This document shows positions 59,910 to 64,000 of a stretch of 64,000 nucleotides of DNA, piece after piece. The notes beneath the pieces were generated by a model. That model saw only the letters and a list, made by a program, of their open reading frames with translations, did not search any database and was not told where the DNA came from. Numbering within the stretch: the stretch's first letter is position 1; each line of letters starts with the position of its first letter. This DNA comes from Loxodes magnus (taxonomy: Eukaryota; Ciliophora; Karyorelictea; Loxodida; Loxodidae). The stretch is from positions 124,001 through 188,000 of the forward strand of contig CAMPDV010000520.1 of NCBI GenBank assembly GCA_946699065.1, in the 5' to 3' direction. The position numbers and the translations under genes are program-made.

Positions 59910-60960
59910 TGCTTGCTCAGTTAGCAATCTTCCACTTTCTAACTGTCTTGTCATTAGCTTTAGATTATAACCACTTATTATTTCTACTCAAAGCCACAAT
60001 ATTTATTTTATCTGTATGACCTTATAAAGTACATAACCATTCACTCTATGAGAAATTCCATTTCTTAATAAGTTTACCTTGATTTCCTGATGTTATGAAC
60101 TTATTATCCTCAATTATTAACACTTTACATAATGATTTTTTGGTATTGTTCTTATGCATTATTCTGTCTAAAAATTCTCTATCTTAAATGATTTATCAAA
60201 AGATCCAGTTACTATAAAGTTATTATAATTTGATAGCTCTACAGATTATACATAGTCTGAATGGTCAATTAAAGTTCTCGTACAGTTTCCAGTCTGGAAA
60301 TCTCAGATTTTTATCGTTTCATCGTCAGATGCTGAAATTGACCATTTCTGATCTTTTGCTATTAATATCGAGTTAACTGCAAACGAATGTCCATTCAAAG
60401 TACTCGAACATCTTCTAGTTTGGAAATCCCAGATCTTTTTCGTTTTGTTTCCACTTCCCGATATTGATAATTTCTGATCATTTGTTATTACTAACAATAT
60501 AATGTAATTCGTATGTCCATTCAAAGTTATCAAATATCTTCCAGTCTGGAAATTCAAGATCTTTTTCGTTTCATCGTCAGTTGCTGAAATTGATCATTTC
60601 TGATCTTTGTTATTACTATTGATCTAATGTAATTCGTAAGTCCATTCAAAGTTCTCGAACATCTTCCAGTCTGGAAATCTCAGATCTTTTTCGTTTTGTT
60701 TCCACTTCCGGATATTGATCATTTCTGATCTTTTGCTATTAATATCGAGTTAACTACAAACGAATGTCCATTCAAAGTTTAGTCTAAAATATTAAAGAAT
60801 TACTTTTAGATTAGTCGAAGATAATTTTATTTTCAACTTTTAAAAAGCTCAAGTTTGGCAGTTTTTATATTTAAAAAGAAGAAAATATATTCTGTCTAGG
60901 GATATGCTTCTTTGTCTTAAATTTTTCTTAACAAATAATTTTAACAAATTATGTTTCTTT
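59910..60960 (-). pseudogene. WD40 repeat protein, expanded copy
   Basis: The minus strand encodes about seven WD40 blades. Near-identical units carry TLNGHSFAVNSILIAKDQKW, SISGSGNKTKKIWDFQTGRC and SASDDETIKIWDFQTG, then more diverged blades (FIVTGSFDKSFKIENF, LQGHTDKINIVALSRNNKW) end near 59915. Trp is TGG in some blades and TGA in others at the same place (plus strand CCCAGA at 60427, CTCAGA at 60302). One missing base (AACAAAGATCAG, near 60605) and a shift near 60140 break the frame. The extra blades relative to 46.1-46.9 kb indicate recent tandem amplification. Confidence 0.7.
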
Positions 60961-62000
60961 ATTTTTCAATTTTTATTTTATAAATTATTTTAATAATTGC
61001 TTAATTAAAATAATTCATCTTATGAAAATAATTTTATTACTTAAATTAAACACAATTGAATATTTAAATTATTTATTAGAATCTTGGATATAGGCACTTT
61101 AATATTAAAAAATAATTTAAAACATTTATTTTTTTCTTTCGATTAGACTGATATAATTTAAAATAGTTAAGCATAATAAAGTTTTACATCTTTTATTTTT
61201 TTTATTTTTTTTGCTTTTAGTTTATTTTATCATAAGTAATATGCAAGAATTTATATTCTTATTATAGTAACTTTGCTTTGCTTTTATTGATTATAGCTTA
61301 TTTGAGTTTTAAATCTAGATTGTTTAATAAAAAAGGTTAGATTTCTTTTATAATTAGATTGAATAATAAGTAAAATATTAGATTCTAATGTATTGAAAAT
61401 AGGTGGTATTAAGAATAGTTATTCCTTTGCATTTAATAATAAATTAGTGATATAATATTTGATTATTTTAAGAAAATTAGTTAAAATGGTAACTATAGTA
61501 AGTAAAATGTATAGTTTAAAGTATTAAATTGTTTATTTTAGAAATTATTATTTAATTATCCACTTTCTTATTACTAATTCATTTAAACTTTTTATTTAAC
61601 TAATCTCTTCTTTTATATTTACAAAAGTACTTTATTACTTATAATTCATATTTAACCTAAGCTAATTTCCTTATACTAATTTAATTAAAAAATAAAAGAA
61701 ACCAAATAAATAAGAGTATCACACAGTGAAATGCTTACATTATTTCTAATTCTAGTTTACAAATTTAAAACCTTTATTAAATAAGCTTTACTATGTTAAC
61801 TACTTCTATTAAGAAGCTTCAAATTACTATTTACTAATTTATAGTCTAATTTTAGTTTTTATTTAAATTTAGAAGAAATAAATATCTTTAAAATAAATAA
61901 TAAATAGATAATATTTGAAGTAACACCTCAATGTCAATCAGCTCTTTAATAAAGATTTTTAAAATAAAAAAAATTATTTCTGAAGTCTTCCATAGTGCTA
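60960..62000. other. AT-rich intergenic sequence
   Basis: Copy of 46900-47960, strongly conserved with it although no coding motif is visible. It may include promoters of the divergent pair at 62.2 kb. Confidence 0.4.
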
Positions 62001-62004
62001 GCAT

Positions 62005-62241
62005 TCATTTGTGAATCTTGTCTTCTATAGGGCCATTATCTGAATGCTCCTTAAGAAACCTTAGTATCTGGAATCTTTCGTCATTAATGCTACTTGATAC
62101 CTCTTCAATCTTGTCTTCTCTTGGCTCCTATCAAGATTCTTATTATTTTCTTCGCCCAAGAGGTACTTTTTGGTGCCAGAGATTAAATAAACTCAGTTGG
62201 TGGATTGTTCCTTCCTATTTAAAATGAAATTAATAATACAT
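62005..62241 (-). CDS. Small acidic hypothetical protein, copy 2
   Basis: 78 residues, the same start and stop as 47964-48200. The C-terminal part reads EPREDKIEEVSSSINDERF and LKEHSDNGPIEDKIHK. Changes between copies include silent ones (AGT/AGC, GAT/GAC) and replacements. It overlaps the start of the divergent 312-residue gene by 18 bases. Unknown function. Confidence 0.35.
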
Positions 62242-63162
62242 ATAGAAATTTTTTATCCTATTCTTAAAACTTTGTCTTCGGTAAAAGCATTTAAAAGTTA
62301 CTAAGAAATAAAAATTCGTAAGGTTGAATATTTCATATTTTAAGAGGTATTTAGTAATAAAGAAATGAGAGAAAAGCTATTAGCAGTATAAAAGGATTTT
62401 TAAATAAGAAAAGTAGCTTATATAATCAAAAGAAGGTATTAAAAACTATTTAGAGCCATACTTAAGTATTTATTTATGAGTTTAGGTTATTAATTATTAA
62501 GAGTCTATAATCTATTGGCTTGTAATAATAGTATTAGAGTAAAATAAAAAGGAGAAGATTATGTAATCTCAGTTCTAAAATTGAAGAGAAAGTATAAGAT
62601 TAACATTCAAGATATAATAGTCAAATTTGATTAGATATGTAATTCTTTATTGTTATAAGGGTAATAACAGTACTGTGATATAATCTGAGATTTATTAAAG
62701 TTCGTTTGAAAAATGAATGAAATAGATATACAATAAGTATTGTTAGATTATAAGCCTTAAAGCTTAAATAATGATAAACTATTAGCTAGTTTGTTATTAT
62801 TTATTGGTTCGTTGTTGCATCCTTATCGTTCATATCTGTAATCTGAGTCTGCATATAAATATTTAGCTCTACTATTTAATTTATAAAGGTAGTTAATAAG
62901 AATATGCAAAACAAATAGATTTGAAAACTATGATGACTTTTGCCTTGAAATAGATTTGATTTAGTTAGTTAGTTCCGAACTAGATATAAATAATTGGATT
63001 TAGTTTGATTTAAATAATTTGTATTAAGTTGCTTATTTTAAAAATGAAGAGAATGATATAGCTGCATTAAATGAATTGCTTAATTAATTAGATATATAAC
63101 TCCTTTTTGTTGTTAATGAAATTGATTAGTGTTATTTTATTGTTTTTATAGTGTAAAATTGA
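62224..63162 (+). CDS. 312-residue hypothetical helical protein, intact copy
   Basis: One frame from ATG 62224 to TGA 63160-63162, 312 residues. The N-terminus reads MKLIIHIEIFYPILKTLSS, followed by basic helices (RKVAYIIKRRYQKLFRAILK). The middle has QYCDIIWDLLKFVWKMNEID, where both Trp codons are TGA, and LLHPYRSYLQSESAYKYLAL. The C-terminus is acidic (NRFENYDDFCLEIDLIQ, NEENDIAALNELLNQLD). No family is recognised; the helical Leu-rich build suggests a protein-interaction domain. The paralogue at 48183 is broken. It is divergent from the small acidic ORF at 62241. Confidence 0.6.
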
Positions 63163-63700
63163 ATTGGTAACTAAAATATAGGGAATCTATAAGCATTATT
63201 AGTTATTAAAATAATCATATTAATTAATTTTTTCTTTATATTTTTTATTTTAATTTTATAATTTTTATTCCATTTTTACCTATTTCTATGTAATTTTCTA
63301 GTGAAAAATAATGGTGATATTGAATGTATTTAGAAACAAATATTCTAAATTTGTCTAAATAATTTTAAGTTCTTAATTACCTTATAATACCTTAAATTAT
63401 TTTACTTTTATCTTACTAAACTTTTATTACTGCATTTTTTATGTTTGCATCATATTTTTTAAGATTAGCAGACTATTAATCTGATCATTTTGTAATTTAT
63501 TAAATAAATAGTCTTTCAAATTGATGAAATTATAATTTTAATATTTTCATCATTTTTGCTGATTGACAGTTTTTTAAATTTGCAAAATAGTAATTTAATA
63601 GCTATAAGTTTCCTATAGTACGTTTTTCTATTAAATTTAGTTAAATCTTTATTTATTAATTAATAATCAATATATTGCATTTAAGATTATACCTTTAATA
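63163..63700. other. AT-rich intergenic sequence
   Basis: Copy of 49145-49690. No feature is recognised; it precedes the polar-N-terminus ORF. Confidence 0.4.
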
Positions 63701-63709
63701 CTTTATAAA

Positions 63710-64000
63710 TACCTTAAACAATACTATTTTAACATAACTATCTCAAATTCAAAACTACATTCAATTACCAAAATTACTCATCTCATATCAAAAAACTAAC
63801 AATAGTACACACAAACCTACAAACACATAACCATCCAAAATTAACATACACAAATCTACACTCAATTCCTTAATTCATTACCTAAATTAAACATTTTTAC
63901 ACCAAACTTAAACAACACCCAAATCCTTAGAGAAATGGCTAAAACATTTTAGCCCTTATCGACTAAATTTAGGATCTAGAAAAATAAATATATGCTCTTG
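63710..64000 (+). CDS. Start of polar/coiled-coil protein gene, cut by window end
   Basis: Copy of the first part of 49690-50390. It has the same G-poor tract and the reading leading to ALIDxIQDLEKQIYAL, and runs off the window. One substitution changes the codon for Lys to a stop-type Gln codon in the DKIQ region. Confidence 0.35.

Larger units (their letters stand above)
53230..64000. repeat. Segmental duplication B, copy 2 (cut by window end)
   Basis: Second copy of 37988-49992 with the same gene order. The last bases of the window still match copy 1 at about 49992, so the right boundary is unknown. This copy keeps the 312-residue gene intact and carries extra WD40 blades. It lacks the SINE found in copy 1. 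Confidence 0.9.

Noticed and set aside
1-64000. CRISPR array, bacterial operons or tRNA genes
   Set aside because: No regularly spaced direct repeats, no ribosome-binding-site pattern and no cloverleaf I could support; rRNA, WD40, Kelch and LINE content is eukaryotic.

Overview
This is an AT-rich eukaryotic window (I estimate about three quarters A+T by eye). It reads sensibly only with a ciliate-type variant code in which TAA and TAG mean Gln and TGA means Trp inside genes but also ends them. The evidence is four paralogous RING-Kelch genes at 10488, 29364, 41271 and 55071. Each stays in one frame for 1392-1395 nt and ends at the same TGA. At conserved Kelch tryptophans some copies use TGG and others TGA. 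WD40 genes near 46.4 kb and 60.4 kb show the same TGG/TGA exchange in their WD signature. This fits a karyorelict-like or Condylostoma-like ciliate. A syndinean such as Amoebophrya is the main alternative. Under such a code almost any stretch is open, so I called genes only on family motifs, conserved starts and ends between copies, third-position substitutions, or composition.

Layout. Two segmental duplications dominate. Positions 1 to about 12.4 kb recur at 18.77 to 31.3 kb, and 38.0 to 50.0 kb recurs at 53.2 kb to the window end. Four modular units result, at roughly 5.7-14.9, 24.5-32.3, 38.0-46.0 and 53.2-59.8 kb. Each has a decayed LINE-type retroelement on the minus strand, an intact RING-Kelch gene on the plus strand starting about 100-150 bp beyond the LINE 5' end, and a second, different LINE-like element on the plus strand. 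The first two LINEs keep endonuclease and reverse transcriptase motifs and have a dimeric SINE-like element inserted in the RT domain. The third and fourth have lost the RT end.

Between the units lie: a pair of inverted repeats around a degenerate coiled-coil gene (0.75-3.57 kb, copied at 19.6-22.4 kb); a divergent pair of unidentified genes (4.2-5.5 kb and copies); a gag-like ORF (12.5-13.2 kb); a broken coiled-coil gene (15.6-16.4 kb); an intact 251-residue membrane protein (17.0-17.8 kb); a large unidentified gene (33.6-36.9 kb); WD40 genes; a 312-residue gene intact at 62.2 kb and broken at 48.2 kb; a basic coiled-coil ORF (49.7-50.4 kb); and a divergent LSU rRNA fragment (51.2-52.1 kb).

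The most interesting system is the RING-Kelch family. The RING half and its Asn/Gln/Thr-rich linker are almost identical in all four genes. The C-terminal half varies in two three-codon boxes and at residues just after the Gly-Gly of each Kelch blade, the positions that contact substrate in KEAP1. I infer a family of ubiquitin ligases with a constant catalytic half and a diversified recognition face, carried within retroelement-bearing duplicons.
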